Positions 45,804 to 54,707 of a DNA stretch of 64,000 nucleotides are shown here, piece by piece; the stretch's first letter is position 1, and the number at the start of each line of letters is the position of its first letter. The position numbers and the translations under genes are program-made. Source of the DNA: Bacillota bacterium (lineage in GTDB: Bacteria; Bacillota; Clostridia; Lachnospirales; Lachnospiraceae). The notes beneath the pieces were generated by a model. It saw only the letters and a program-made list of their open reading frames with translations. It was not told the origin of the DNA and ran no database searches. Location of the stretch: positions 3,516 to 67,515 of the forward strand of contig JAEXGM010000146.1 in assembly GCA_023450835.1 (NCBI GenBank), given 5' to 3'.

Positions 45804-46409
45804 ATGAATGAAGGTTTTTTCAGGTTGCCTGCAGATAAACAACGGAAAATAATTAATATGGGATTTCAGGTTTTTTCTCAGAGTACATATAAGAAGGCAC
45901 CTGTAGCAGAACTAGCGCTGGGAGCAGGCATTTCCAAAGCCCTTCTTTTTTATCATTTCAAGAACAAAAAAGAACTATACTTATTTTTATGGAAAAAATC
46001 AATAGAGCTGACGAGTATTGCCATGAAGGAACAGGATGTCTTAGGAACAAACAACTATTTTGAAATGCTAAGACGCTCTCTTATAGGAAAATGCAATTTG
46101 CTGAGGGAATACCCCTATGTAAGTGAATTCTCATTAAGAGCATACTACGAGGAAAATATTGAGGTAAAGAAAGAAATCCAGGATAGCTTTCATCAAATCA
46201 ATCTGGAAAGCGAGAAAAAAGCATTTGAAGTCATAGATACTGAAATGTTAAGAGATGATATAGATATACATCAAATGTATCAGGAAATGATTTGGGCTTC
46301 GGATGGGTATTTACATACGGCATTTATGCAGGGAGATATCAATGTAGATAAACTGAAGTCTGATTTTGAAAAATTAATTCTTATGTGGGAAAAGGTGTAT
46401 CAAAAATAG
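45804..46409 (+). CDS. TetR-family transcriptional regulator
   Basis: 201 residues. The N-terminal helix-turn-helix reads KKAPVAELALGAGISKALLFYHFKNKKELYLFLW. The rest is a helical ligand-binding domain, as in regulators of lipid or xenobiotic genes. The ATG at 45804 has AGGAGG 6 nt upstream. It heads an operon with two alpha/beta hydrolases, 14 bp and then -4 bp apart, so those are the probable targets. Confidence 0.92.
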   Translation: MNEGFFRLPADKQRKIINMGFQVFSQSTYKKAPVAELALGAGISKALLFYHFKNKKELYLFLWKKSIELTSIAMKEQDVLGTNNYFEMLRRSLIGKCNLLREYPYVSEFSLRAYYEENIEVKKEIQDSFHQINLESEKKAFEVIDTEMLRDDIDIHQMYQEMIWASDGYLHTAFMQGDINVDKLKSDFEKLILMWEKVYQK

Positions 46410-46423
46410 TGAGGGGGAAAATC

Positions 46424-47236
46424 ATGAGCGCAGAACATAAAGAAATTAAATCAAATAATGGTTGTGTCCACTACTGGATTTCAAGAAACGGTAACCCGAA
46501 TGCAAAATGCATCCTATTTACACATGGACTAACAGCAAATCATACCATGTTCGAAAAACAGGTTGAATATTTTAAGGAAGACTATACCGTAATTACATGG
46601 GATGTACCATTACATGGATTGTCAAGGCCTTATCAAAATTTTTCTTATGAGAATACCTCGAAAGAATTAAGGTCTATCTTAAAAATAGAGAAAATCAAAA
46701 AAGTTATTCTGGTAGGTATGTCAATGGGCGGATATCCAAGTCAGGAATTTGCATATCACTATCCCGAAAATGTGGATAGGTTGATAATGCTTGATACCAC
46801 ACCATTTGGACTTAAGTTTTATTCAAAATCAGATTTATGGTGGTTGAAGCAAGTGGCCCCCCTTGGAAGATGGTTTACTGACAATATGCTTCGACAAAGC
46901 ATGGCTAAATCCGTTTCCCAAACCGAATATTCTTACAAAAAAATGCTAGAAATGTTAGAGCCTTTGTCAAAAAAAGAGATTATTGAGCAGATGGATATTG
47001 CGTATGGTAAATTTGCTAAGGAAAATAAAGACGTACAATTTACTTTTCCAGTACTACTTTTACTTGGTGATCATGATACTACAGGAAAAGTAAAACAATA
47101 TAATAAAGCTTGGGCCAAAGCAACCGGCTATCCCTTGCATATCATTAAACATGCAGCGCATTTTTCCAATGGGGACAATCCGGAACAAGTTAATCTGGAA
47201 ATAGATAATTTTATAAAGGGGGAAGGGCTTATATGA
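46424..47236 (+). CDS. Alpha/beta hydrolase
   Basis: 270 residues. The oxyanion region is FTHGLTANHTMF, the nucleophile Ser is in VGMSMGGYPSQ, the acid Asp in LLGDHDTTG, and the His in KHAAHFSNGD. No signal peptide, so cytoplasmic. The ATG at 46424 has GAGGGGG 7 nt upstream. It follows the TetR gene by 14 bp and overlaps the next hydrolase by 4 bp. The substrate (ester or lipid) is not evident. Confidence 0.9.
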   Translation: MSAEHKEIKSNNGCVHYWISRNGNPNAKCILFTHGLTANHTMFEKQVEYFKEDYTVITWDVPLHGLSRPYQNFSYENTSKELRSILKIEKIKKVILVGMSMGGYPSQEFAYHYPENVDRLIMLDTTPFGLKFYSKSDLWWLKQVAPLGRWFTDNMLRQSMAKSVSQTEYSYKKMLEMLEPLSKKEIIEQMDIAYGKFAKENKDVQFTFPVLLLLGDHDTTGKVKQYNKAWAKATGYPLHIIKHAAHFSNGDNPEQVNLEIDNFIKGEGLI

Positions 47237-47979
47237 TATTTAAGGAAAGTGGAAACAAGAATTTTCCAACAATAATTTTTATACACGGCGGTGGCCTATC
47301 CGAGTGGTCTTTAATTCCTATTGTCGATGAATTACAAAAGAATTTTCACGTAATTACACCTATTATTGATGGTCATGGGGAAGCAGCTGCGGAAACGTTT
47401 ACCAGTATTTCAGATTCTGCAGATAAATTGATTGATTTTATAGATACAAACTATAATAGACAGGTATTTGCAATAGCGGGATTATCTATAGGAGCTCAGA
47501 TTGCAGCCGAACTCCTCTCAAGGAGAGATGATATTACACAATATGCAATTATTGAAAGTGCCTTGGTTTACCCAATCAAAGGTATTACAACCTTTCTAGT
47601 TCCTTCCTATCAGCTTTTTTATGGATTAATTCAGAAAAGATGGTTTTCAAAACTGCAAGCGAAATCACTTTGTATTCCTTTAAATATGTTTGAAAGATAT
47701 TATCAGGACAGTCTAAAAATGTCAAAACAATCATTGATTAATATTACCTTGAGCAATGGAACGTATGATTTAAAAGAAACCATTACAAATACAAAAGCTA
47801 AAGTGCTAATTATTGTGGGCGAAAAAGAGATTTCACTCATGAAAAAATCGGCTCAAAGAATTCATAATAAAATTCCAGGAAGCGAATTATATATTGCTCC
47901 CGGTATGAAGCACGGTGAGATTAGTTTAAAATTCCCTCAAAAGTATATAAATTTACTTAAAAATTTATTTTGTATATAA
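47233..47979 (+). CDS. Second alpha/beta hydrolase
   Basis: 248 residues. IIFIHGGGLSEWSLIPIV is the oxyanion motif, the Ser is in GLSIGAQIAAELL, an acidic residue is in IIVGEKEIS, and the His is in GMKHGEIS. ATGA overlap with the upstream hydrolase shows coupled translation. It is less conserved at the acid position, where Glu replaces the usual Asp. A strong hairpin terminator lies 107 bp downstream. Confidence 0.88.
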   Translation: MIFKESGNKNFPTIIFIHGGGLSEWSLIPIVDELQKNFHVITPIIDGHGEAAAETFTSISDSADKLIDFIDTNYNRQVFAIAGLSIGAQIAAELLSRRDDITQYAIIESALVYPIKGITTFLVPSYQLFYGLIQKRWFSKLQAKSLCIPLNMFERYYQDSLKMSKQSLINITLSNGTYDLKETITNTKAKVLIIVGEKEISLMKKSAQRIHNKIPGSELYIAPGMKHGEISLKFPQKYINLLKNLFCI

Positions 47980-48085
47980 CCAAGATGCTGCGGATACCAC
48001 CTTCTTTCTGTTGCCTATAATTACAGGAGTTTTTCTTTTGCAGATATATGGAATCTGTGAGTAGTCAGGTCTGAAACGGATAAAA

Positions 48086-48135
48086 CAGACCTGAGACAGG
48101 GCGGTTTAATGACCTATCTAGGTCTGAATTTTTTA
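48086..48135 (+). terminator. Terminator of the TetR-hydrolase operon
   Basis: CAGACCT pairs with AGGTCTG, extended by CAGG/CCTaT, followed by TTTTTT. Between it and degV a short open stretch (48140-48240) may be a fragment, with no supporting start. Confidence 0.75.
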
Positions 48136-48235
48136 TTATTCTGCGATGTTTTCGCATTATTTTTCTATTATGTCGACGAGGATAAACGGGGCTGCACAAG
48201 GATATTTGAGGAGGTGGCCGACGACAACTGCATTA

Positions 48236-49072
48236 CTAATAACTGATAATTATCCCGCCATCACCCGCATACATCGTACTCACTCCGGCAGTTGATACAA
48301 TAATACAATCCTTAAAATGAACTCTCTTTAAAACCTCATCTCTCACAAACATGGCTCTTTCAAGGTTATTGCAATGAGCAATTGCAAATATCCTCTCTTC
48401 CGGCTTCTTCACATCTTTTTCTACCGATTCCACCATTATTCCAAGTGCTTTTTGTATTCCTCTTGCCTGGTCCAGTTTGTTGATGTTTCCTTCACTCGTC
48501 CCATACATAACCGGCTTTATATTCAATACACTGCTGATAATTGCCTTAAGGCCAGTCAACCGTCCGCTCTTTCTAAGGGTGTCCAGATTCTCGAGGACGA
48601 ACTTTGTGCTCAGACCCTCGCGGAATTTATGCACCAGTTGAACAACTTCGGCAAAGTCCATACCTTTCTCTGCGTATTCCTGAATCTTTAATGTCAAAAG
48701 AGTCTGGCCTACGGAAGCGGAACAGGAATTGAAGATTTCTATATTCTTGTGGGGGTTCTCTTCCAGATACAGCTTTTTAGCAACCTCTGCACTGTTAAAA
48801 GATCCGCTTAAATTGGCGGAAAGAGTGACAACATAAATATCTTCTTCCCCTTTAAAATGCTCCATATAGGCATCCGGTGAAGGGCATGAGGATTTCGGAG
48901 CTACCGGTGATTCACTCACCAGAGTAAGAAATCTGCCCTGATTAAAGGTTTTATCGTCAACGATTGATTTCTCTCCCACTTGTAAAGTTAGGGGTACAAC
49001 ACAGATATGTTGGTCCTTCCTCATATCCTGTGTCAAATCCGTGCAGCTATCTACAATTATCCTGTATGACAT
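48236..49072 (-). CDS. DegV family fatty-acid-binding protein (second copy)
   Basis: 278 residues. It opens RIIVDSCTDLTQDM, with VAPKSSCPSPDAYMEHF as the lipid loop, VVTLSANLSGSFNSAEVA, LKAIISSVLNIKPVM, and the C-terminal AGVSTMYAGDGGIIISY. It differs clearly from the copy at 36 kb (SNPAV versus SSCPSP in the pocket loop), so the two may prefer different fatty acids. Single gene between A/T-rich gaps. Confidence 0.92.
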   Translation of the reverse strand: MSYRIIVDSCTDLTQDMRKDQHICVVPLTLQVGEKSIVDDKTFNQGRFLTLVSESPVAPKSSCPSPDAYMEHFKGEEDIYVVTLSANLSGSFNSAEVAKKLYLEENPHKNIEIFNSCSASVGQTLLTLKIQEYAEKGMDFAEVVQLVHKFREGLSTKFVLENLDTLRKSGRLTGLKAIISSVLNIKPVMYGTSEGNINKLDQARGIQKALGIMVESVEKDVKKPEERIFAIAHCNNLERAMFVRDEVLKRVHFKDCIIVSTAGVSTMYAGDGGIIISY

Positions 49073-49293
49073 TGTTTCCCTCCAAATTTAAGATTCTCTC
49101 ATTATAGGCAGTACCTTAATAATTTTAATAGTATCCTTTGCAATTTGGTTTCCATAATACATATTAGTTATGTCAACCATATTTCTTTATTCCAAATACT
49201 AGCTTATGTAGTTTTGATTACCACCAATTGTAACATATATTATTATACTTTTAAAGAGGTTAAATTATAAAATTTTTAATAATTTTTTATATA

Positions 49294-49333
49294 AAAAGAC
49301 AGCCCGTTTCTTATTTTGGAATCAGGCTGTCTT
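49294..49333 (-). terminator. Terminator of htpG
   Basis: AAGACAGCC pairs with GGCTGTCTT; GTCTTTTTATA follows on the minus strand. The rest of the 377-bp gap (49073-49449) is A/T-rich and shows nothing else. Confidence 0.85.
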
Positions 49334-49449
49334 ACTTTTAATTCTCTATATAATTTGTTATTTTAATCTAAAATTTATACAGATGACCCGCAGCTATCCT
49401 ATAAATTTAAGTTATTAAAACATTTCCTTTTACTGATTGGCTAAGCAAT

Positions 49450-51522
49450 TTATTTTGCTAATATCTCCATGATCTCATTGCTTCTTGCAATAAAGTTTGT
49501 CATAGCTTCCGCTTCCAAAGGTTTATGGCTTAATAAAGCAAGATCAAAGAGCTGTGAACAGAATAACGGTATATACTCACTGTCCTCATGTTCGAAGATA
49601 TATTGAACAAGCTTGTTATTTGCATTCAGAACCAGGGTCTCACTGCTGCCGAACATGTTGGGGTCCATGCCATACATGTTGTACATCTTCATCATATCCT
49701 GCATTCTGCGGCTTTCTTCTGATAAGGTTATCATGGAAGATACCTTGTTATTCTTAAGCTTAAGAACTTTTACATCCAGCTTTTCTTTGTTCAGAGTCTT
49801 TCTAAAGAGCTCTGTAAGCTTATCGTTCTCCGCTTTCAGAGTCTCTTCACTATGACCTTCTTCTTTAAAGCTGTCCGTAATATCCGCATCAATACGCTGG
49901 AATTTGTAGCTTTGCTCTGTCTGCTCTAACTGAGTGATAAAAGGCTGGTCAATATTATGGGTAAGGATAAGGGCATCAATTCCCTCCTGCTTAAACATAT
50001 TGATGTACTGGCTCTGCTGCTGCTCATTTGTTACATAGTAAACGACATCTTTCTTTTCCTCTTTATTACCGGAAGCATCCTCCGTAGAAGTACTTTCATC
50101 CTTCTTTGATTCTTCTGCTGTTTCAGATGCAGTTTCTGCTGAATCTGCTTTGGCAGCCTTTACATACTCAGGCAATGTAACATATTTGCCTTCCAGGTTC
50201 TTAAATATAATGAAATCCTTCATCTTCTCTCTGAACTTATCATCCTTTAAGCAGCCGAATTTAATGAAAGGACTGATGTCATCCCAGAATTTCTCATAAT
50301 TTTCTCTTTCGACTTTATACATGCCGGATAATTTATCGGCAACCTTTTTCGAGATGTACTCGGATATCTTCTTTACAAAGCCATCGTTCTGAAGTGCGCT
50401 TCTGGATACATTAAGGGGCAGATCAGGGCAATCAATGGCACCTTTTAAAAGCATCAGGAATTCAGGAATAACTTCCTTGATATTATCAGCGATAAATACC
50501 TGATTGCTGTAAAGCTTGATGGTACCCTCTAAAGTATCATATTCTGTGTTTAATTTGGGGAAATACAAAATACCCTTGAGGTTAAAAGGATAATCCATAT
50601 TCAAATGAATCCAGAATAAGGGCTCCTTATAGTCATGGAATACATTGCGGTAGAATTCCTTGTATTCCTCTTCTGTTACATCATTGGGATGCTTTGTCCA
50701 CAAAGGAGTGGTATTATTGATGGGCTTTGGAGCCTTCGGCTTCTTCTCTTCTGTCTTACCTTCAGCAGTACCTTCGGTAACATTGCCGTCTTCATCAACA
50801 GAAGCATCTATAATGTCTTCCTTTGAATCCTCTGCTTCTTCCGTATCTAATTCTTCATCCTCTAACTCTGCTTCCGGCTCTTCTTTTGCATTTGCATTCT
50901 TAAAGAAAATCTCAACAGGCATGAAGGAACAATATTTTTCAATTACTTCTTTTGCACGGTATTCATTAGAGAATTCATAGCTGTCCTCATTGAGATAAAG
51001 GGTAATTTCTGTTCCTCTCTCTGTTTTATCACCAGGTTCCATAGAGAACTCTGTACCGGCTTCTGACTCCCAGTGAACACTCTCAGCACCTTCCTGCCAG
51101 GATAAGGTATCAATTGTTACCCTGTCTGCTACCATGAACGCACTGTAAAAACCTAAACCAAAATGTCCGATAATTTGTTCTTCATTGGTCTTATCCTTAT
51201 ACCTGTTTAAGAAATCTGTTGCACCGGAGAAAGCTATCTGGTTGATATACTCTTTTACTTCATCCCCAGTCATACCGATTCCGTTATCAATAAATTTTAA
51301 GGTTTTTTCTTCCGGATTGACGATTACATCAATTCTAAATTTATTATCTTCCGGAAGGCTGACTTCTCCCATGAGTTCGAGTTTTTTTAACTTTGTGATA
51401 GCATCGCTGCCATTGGATATTAATTCACGAAAGAAAATATCGTGGTCAGAATATAACCATTTTTTTATAATGGGAAATATATTTTCGGAATTAATTGACA
51501 GACTACCATGTTCATTCATCAT
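49450..51522 (-). CDS. htpG: Hsp90-family chaperone
   Basis: 690 residues, longer than E. coli HtpG (624). The N-terminal ATPase has FFRELISNGSDA, FIDNGIGM and GHFGLGFYSAFMV. Two acidic linkers account for the extra length: residues about 222-265 (EEPEAELEDEELDTEEAEDS) and a Glu/Ser-rich stretch near 475-500 (AETASETAEESKKDE). The C-terminal dimerisation domain ends LARSNEIMEILAK-like. AAAGGAG lies 9-12 nt before the ATG at 51522; a second ATG follows directly. A CIRCE operator upstream links it to the HrcA regulon, unlike B. subtilis htpG. Confidence 0.96.
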   Translation of the reverse strand: MMNEHGSLSINSENIFPIIKKWLYSDHDIFFRELISNGSDAITKLKKLELMGEVSLPEDNKFRIDVIVNPEEKTLKFIDNGIGMTGDEVKEYINQIAFSGATDFLNRYKDKTNEEQIIGHFGLGFYSAFMVADRVTIDTLSWQEGAESVHWESEAGTEFSMEPGDKTERGTEITLYLNEDSYEFSNEYRAKEVIEKYCSFMPVEIFFKNANAKEEPEAELEDEELDTEEAEDSKEDIIDASVDEDGNVTEGTAEGKTEEKKPKAPKPINNTTPLWTKHPNDVTEEEYKEFYRNVFHDYKEPLFWIHLNMDYPFNLKGILYFPKLNTEYDTLEGTIKLYSNQVFIADNIKEVIPEFLMLLKGAIDCPDLPLNVSRSALQNDGFVKKISEYISKKVADKLSGMYKVERENYEKFWDDISPFIKFGCLKDDKFREKMKDFIIFKNLEGKYVTLPEYVKAAKADSAETASETAEESKKDESTSTEDASGNKEEKKDVVYYVTNEQQQSQYINMFKQEGIDALILTHNIDQPFITQLEQTEQSYKFQRIDADITDSFKEEGHSEETLKAENDKLTELFRKTLNKEKLDVKVLKLKNNKVSSMITLSEESRRMQDMMKMYNMYGMDPNMFGSSETLVLNANNKLVQYIFEHEDSEYIPLFCSQLFDLALLSHKPLEAEAMTNFIARSNEIMEILAK

Positions 51523-51565
51523 AATAAATTCACTCCTTTTAATTGTTTGTCTCATATAAAAATTA

Positions 51566-51600
51566 TATTAATACGCTTGTAATAGTTTGTCAAGACAAAA
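51566..51600 (-). promoter_or_regulatory. htpG promoter
   Basis: Minus strand: TTGACA, a 17-bp spacer, TAATAT, then the htpG leader. The -35 lies 7 bp from the CIRCE element. Confidence 0.7.
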
Positions 51601-51627
51601 TTAGCACTCATCTTCAATGAGTGCTAA
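51601..51627. promoter_or_regulatory. CIRCE operator (HrcA-binding site)
   Basis: TTAGCACTC, nine bases, GAGTGCTAA: an exact match to the CIRCE consensus. It is upstream of the htpG promoter rather than downstream as in groE and dnaK. Confidence 0.95.
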
Positions 51628-51647
51628 CAAATTTTATTTTCTTTAAA

Positions 51648-52148
51648 TTAACTATAGTCTTCCGCCGCAATGTTTTCTTTTTTCAGAAATTTTCTGATGC
51701 TTTCATCCCAATAATTATCCAGAGTCTTATCCAAGGTAAATGTACCAATAGAAGTCCCCGTTGTAATTAAGAGGGTATCCTTTTCATAACGGATATTTAA
51801 ATATAGCCCGTTAATATCTCCGGGATTTAAGGAAGCACCGGATTGCTGCAGCACCCTTTCCGCATTTTCCCCAGACAAAAGCATTACAATTTTAATAAAT
51901 GCCGGAAGCTTATTTCCTTTTATAATAGAAAAAACATAGGGCTTGATTTCAGACCATCTTGCATAGTCCTCAAGTTTTAGTTCTTCTTTCTCTTCTTCCG
52001 TATAAAATTTCATATTCATTCTGCCCTCTATGGAAAAATGGGCATAGGTTGTAATCTCTGCCTCTGACAGAAGAAAACTGTCAAAAACCTTTTGTATCAA
52101 AAGGCTTCCCATAAAGCTCTTAACATCCAGTATTTTTAATGATAACAA
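51648..52148 (-). CDS. Conserved hypothetical protein (DUF5721-like)
   Basis: 166 residues from a TTG with GGGAGG 8 nt upstream. It starts LLSLKILDVKSFMGSLL and continues with FSIEGRMNMKFYTEEEKEEL, which matches my memory of the clostridial DUF5721 family, moderately sure. No signal or membrane segment. Its stop lies 21 bp from the CIRCE operator, but it is transcribed through it, not controlled by it. Function unknown. Confidence 0.75.
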   Translation of the reverse strand: MLSLKILDVKSFMGSLLIQKVFDSFLLSEAEITTYAHFSIEGRMNMKFYTEEEKEELKLEDYARWSEIKPYVFSIIKGNKLPAFIKIVMLLSGENAERVLQQSGASLNPGDINGLYLNIRYEKDTLLITTGTSIGTFTLDKTLDNYWDESIRKFLKKENIAAEDYS

Positions 52149-52247
52149 GTATATTTCCTCCCAACATACAAATACTAAAGCCAAAATATATTAACCTATT
52201 TCATTTCCATACAGAAGTTTTTCTTTTCAGTAAGGAGGGATATTTAT

Positions 52248-52433
52248 ATGTATTTTGACCATTCTAAAAGAAGTTATTACCGTTTTCCAAGTCAAAACAG
52301 CGTAACAGATTTTGACTCCCAGGAACCTATGTTTTTTCCGGATAAACACTCAGAATTGTATAACCAATACTCTGACCTTTACCTGGATCCCACAGGTCAT
52401 CACAAAGAGGATATACAGGATAGGTATTCCTGA
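52248..52433 (+). CDS. Small Tyr/Asp/His-rich protein
   Basis: 61 residues, MYFDHSKRSYYRFPSQNS onward, with many Tyr, Asp, His and Ser residues and no membrane segment. AAGGAGG lies 9 nt upstream and a perfect bidirectional terminator follows at 52464-52500, so it looks like an independently transcribed short gene. The composition resembles small spore or coat-associated proteins; that is only a resemblance. Confidence 0.65.
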   Translation: MYFDHSKRSYYRFPSQNSVTDFDSQEPMFFPDKHSELYNQYSDLYLDPTGHHKEDIQDRYS

Positions 52434-52463
52434 CTTTTGAAATTCTCATAATTGCTTTACTGT

Positions 52464-52500
52464 AAAAGATAAGCTGTCTCTCTAAGACAACTTATCTTTT
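52464..52500. terminator. Bidirectional terminator
   Basis: AAAAGATAAGCTGTCT pairs with AGACAACTTATCTTTT (one mismatch), loop CTCTA, between the small gene and the convergent GH13 gene. Confidence 0.88.
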
Positions 52501-52593
52501 CTGATTATAAGCCTGCGTTCTATCTTTTTAATTATTATCTTTTCAACCGCTATCTTTTGATTTCTATCAATATATCACTTTTCACTTATCACT

Positions 52594-54450
52594 TTATAAC
52601 TTACGGCTTTTGTAAACTCTGACAGCCTTGCCGGGAAGCAGGAAAGATTTCTCCTTTTCCGCTCCTTCTTCTGCTATATAGCCTTCCGCCGTTGAAAGGA
52701 ACAGATTCCATTCCTGTCCGGCCGATAAATCCGGCAGATGAAATTCCTGCCTCTCCGGATGAAAGTTAAAGGCAATATAAAAGCTGTCATCAAAGCTTGT
52801 ACGGTCCTTACTTGCATATGCCCCGCAGAGCATGATTCCAAGCTGCCTGCTGTAATGATCATACTGTGTATACCAGGGAGTGGTTCCGTGAAAGGAGACA
52901 TCCGGCATTCCGCAATAAATATAGTCCATTTGCCGAAAAGGTTCTGCTCTTCGAAAGACCGGGTGTTCCTTCCGGATAGCAATAAGCGCCTTCACCCACC
53001 TGAAGGTGTCTTCTTCCTTTAGAAGGTTGTCCCAGTTAAGCCAGCTAATCTTGTTATCCTGACAGTAAGGATTATTATTTCCCTCCTGACTGTTTAAGAA
53101 TTCATCTCCGGAAAGTATCAATGGAGTGCCCTGGCTAAGCAGCAGAATGGTAAAAGCATTTCTTACCTGTTTTTTTCTTAACTCCAGTATGGAATTCTTC
53201 CCTGTACGGCCTTCCTTCCCGCAGTTCCAGCTATAGTTATATTCCTGTCCGTCCCTGTTATTTTCCCCATTCGCCTCATTATGCTTCTTATCATAGGAAA
53301 ACAAATCAATTAATGTAAATCCATCGTGGTTGGTAATGTACTTTATACTTCCCCAATCCTCACTAAGTTTTATAAACTCTCCGGCAAATCCTCTGACCTG
53401 TTCTTCATCCCCACGCAGAAAACGCTTGCCGGCCGTACTGTAATTGCTGCCGCATTCCCCATAGTTTACAAATATTTTATTCTTCTCTATAGCCGCTTTA
53501 TAATCCCAGCCCTCGGAAATAATCTTGGTACGGCCAAGTACCGGGTCCGAAGCCAGAACAGATACCGGCAGCACTTCATTGGATAGTTTAAAGCCGTCTA
53601 TATGATAGGTTCTAACCCAGTAGCGCAGACACTCCATAGCATAGACCGTATTGGTACCGGGAATAAAATTCATCTCCAGAATAACTTCCAGCCCATTTCG
53701 GTGCAAAACCTTTATCATATCCTTCATTTCTCTGTCCGGCTCCCCGGTCAGGCTCGCATAAGAAGCCTTGGGAGCAAAATAAGAGTTACTTGCGGCATAG
53801 CCCCAATAATTAATCCTGTCGGCTATGCCCTCTGCTTTCATAGACTCTTCAAAATCATAGGCCGGCATCAACAGGAGGCAGTTAACCCCAAGTTCTTTCA
53901 GGTAGGAAATCTTTTCTGTAATACCGCTAAAAGTCCCGGGATTTTTTACCCCTGAAGAAGCATCCCTGGTAAAGCCTCTTACATGCAGTTTATAAAGAAC
54001 GGTCTCATTGTATGGTCTGGCAAGGGGGTGGTCCCCCTCCCAGTTATACTCATCCGCTGCAATTCCGCTAAGCAGCTTCTTTTCTTTATTTCTTCCGAAC
54101 TCTTCTCTTCCATATATCAGGGCAGCACAAGGATCCAGAAATTCTCCCCTCCTTGTTTCATAAAGATATCCAAGCTCCTTCAGATAGTCTTCCCGTCCGC
54201 CGAAGTATTTCTGTAAATACCTATGTTTTATAAATACCGAAAAGCAATCCCCTGTCTTTACTTCTTCTGTCAGACGATAGGAAATAAGCTGCCTGCCTGA
54301 AACCTTATCGTAAAAATTCAGCCTGCATTCTTTCTCTGTCGATAAATGAAGAGTAAAAGTAAGCCCTTCCTTTGACCGTGTAACACCCAATGTTCCTGCG
54401 GAAGATTTCGCAGCTGCTTCCGTCACCGTTTCTTGCCTTTTACCCTTCAT
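52594..54450 (-). CDS. GH13 (glycogen-debranching/isoamylase-like) protein with altered catalytic motifs
   Basis: 618 residues with an N-terminal beta-sandwich (about 1-140), then a GH13 barrel with LYKLHVRGFTRDASSGVKNPGTF and a C-terminal domain. In active enzymes motif II reads GFRFD with Asp as nucleophile; here it is DGFKLSNE, so that Asp is Ser. Motif I, normally DVVFNH, reads EMNFIP. The acid Glu (IISEGWD) and motif IV (TNHDGF) are kept. It may be a noncatalytic glycan-binding relative, or use another residue. The ATG has AAGGAAGG upstream. It stands alone, with no glycogen genes nearby. Confidence 0.87.
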   Translation of the reverse strand: MKGKRQETVTEAAAKSSAGTLGVTRSKEGLTFTLHLSTEKECRLNFYDKVSGRQLISYRLTEEVKTGDCFSVFIKHRYLQKYFGGREDYLKELGYLYETRRGEFLDPCAALIYGREEFGRNKEKKLLSGIAADEYNWEGDHPLARPYNETVLYKLHVRGFTRDASSGVKNPGTFSGITEKISYLKELGVNCLLLMPAYDFEESMKAEGIADRINYWGYAASNSYFAPKASYASLTGEPDREMKDMIKVLHRNGLEVILEMNFIPGTNTVYAMECLRYWVRTYHIDGFKLSNEVLPVSVLASDPVLGRTKIISEGWDYKAAIEKNKIFVNYGECGSNYSTAGKRFLRGDEEQVRGFAGEFIKLSEDWGSIKYITNHDGFTLIDLFSYDKKHNEANGENNRDGQEYNYSWNCGKEGRTGKNSILELRKKQVRNAFTILLLSQGTPLILSGDEFLNSQEGNNNPYCQDNKISWLNWDNLLKEEDTFRWVKALIAIRKEHPVFRRAEPFRQMDYIYCGMPDVSFHGTTPWYTQYDHYSRQLGIMLCGAYASKDRTSFDDSFYIAFNFHPERQEFHLPDLSAGQEWNLFLSTAEGYIAEEGAEKEKSFLLPGKAVRVYKSRKL

Positions 54451-54559
54451 CCATACCTTCCTTCTCTAAAGAGGTTTTCGCCTTCTCTTCTCGCCTTCCA
54501 TTAAATTCCTGCATTATAGTATTAATTATATCATTTCAGTAAATATGAATCAAGTTAAA

Positions 54560-54680
54560 TGCCCTGTTTCAATATTCCCAAAGACAGGCAAGTTACACAA
54601 AACAGAAAGAGTCATGTGCCTTGGAACCAGCGCGTGAATCTTTCTGTTTTGTGTAACTTGCCGTCCTATTGTGAAAGCCA
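54560..54680. repeat. Family C structured repeat, copy 2
   Basis: The hairpin 54587-54662 has outer GGCAAGTTACACAAAACAG/CTGTTTTGTGTAACTTGCC and apical loop CTTGGAACCA. Several stem pairs differ from copy 1 at 24.1 kb by compensating changes (G-C replacing T-A near the base). It lies between a GH13 gene and an ABC exporter operon. Confidence 0.75.
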
Positions 54681-54707
54681 GTCTTTTATCGGGCAAATCA
54701 GATTTAT

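Noticed and set aside
48140..48240. Short frame reading YYVDEDKRGCTRIFEEVADDN
   Set aside because: No start codon with a ribosome-binding site and it follows a terminator; at best a remnant, too weak to annotate.
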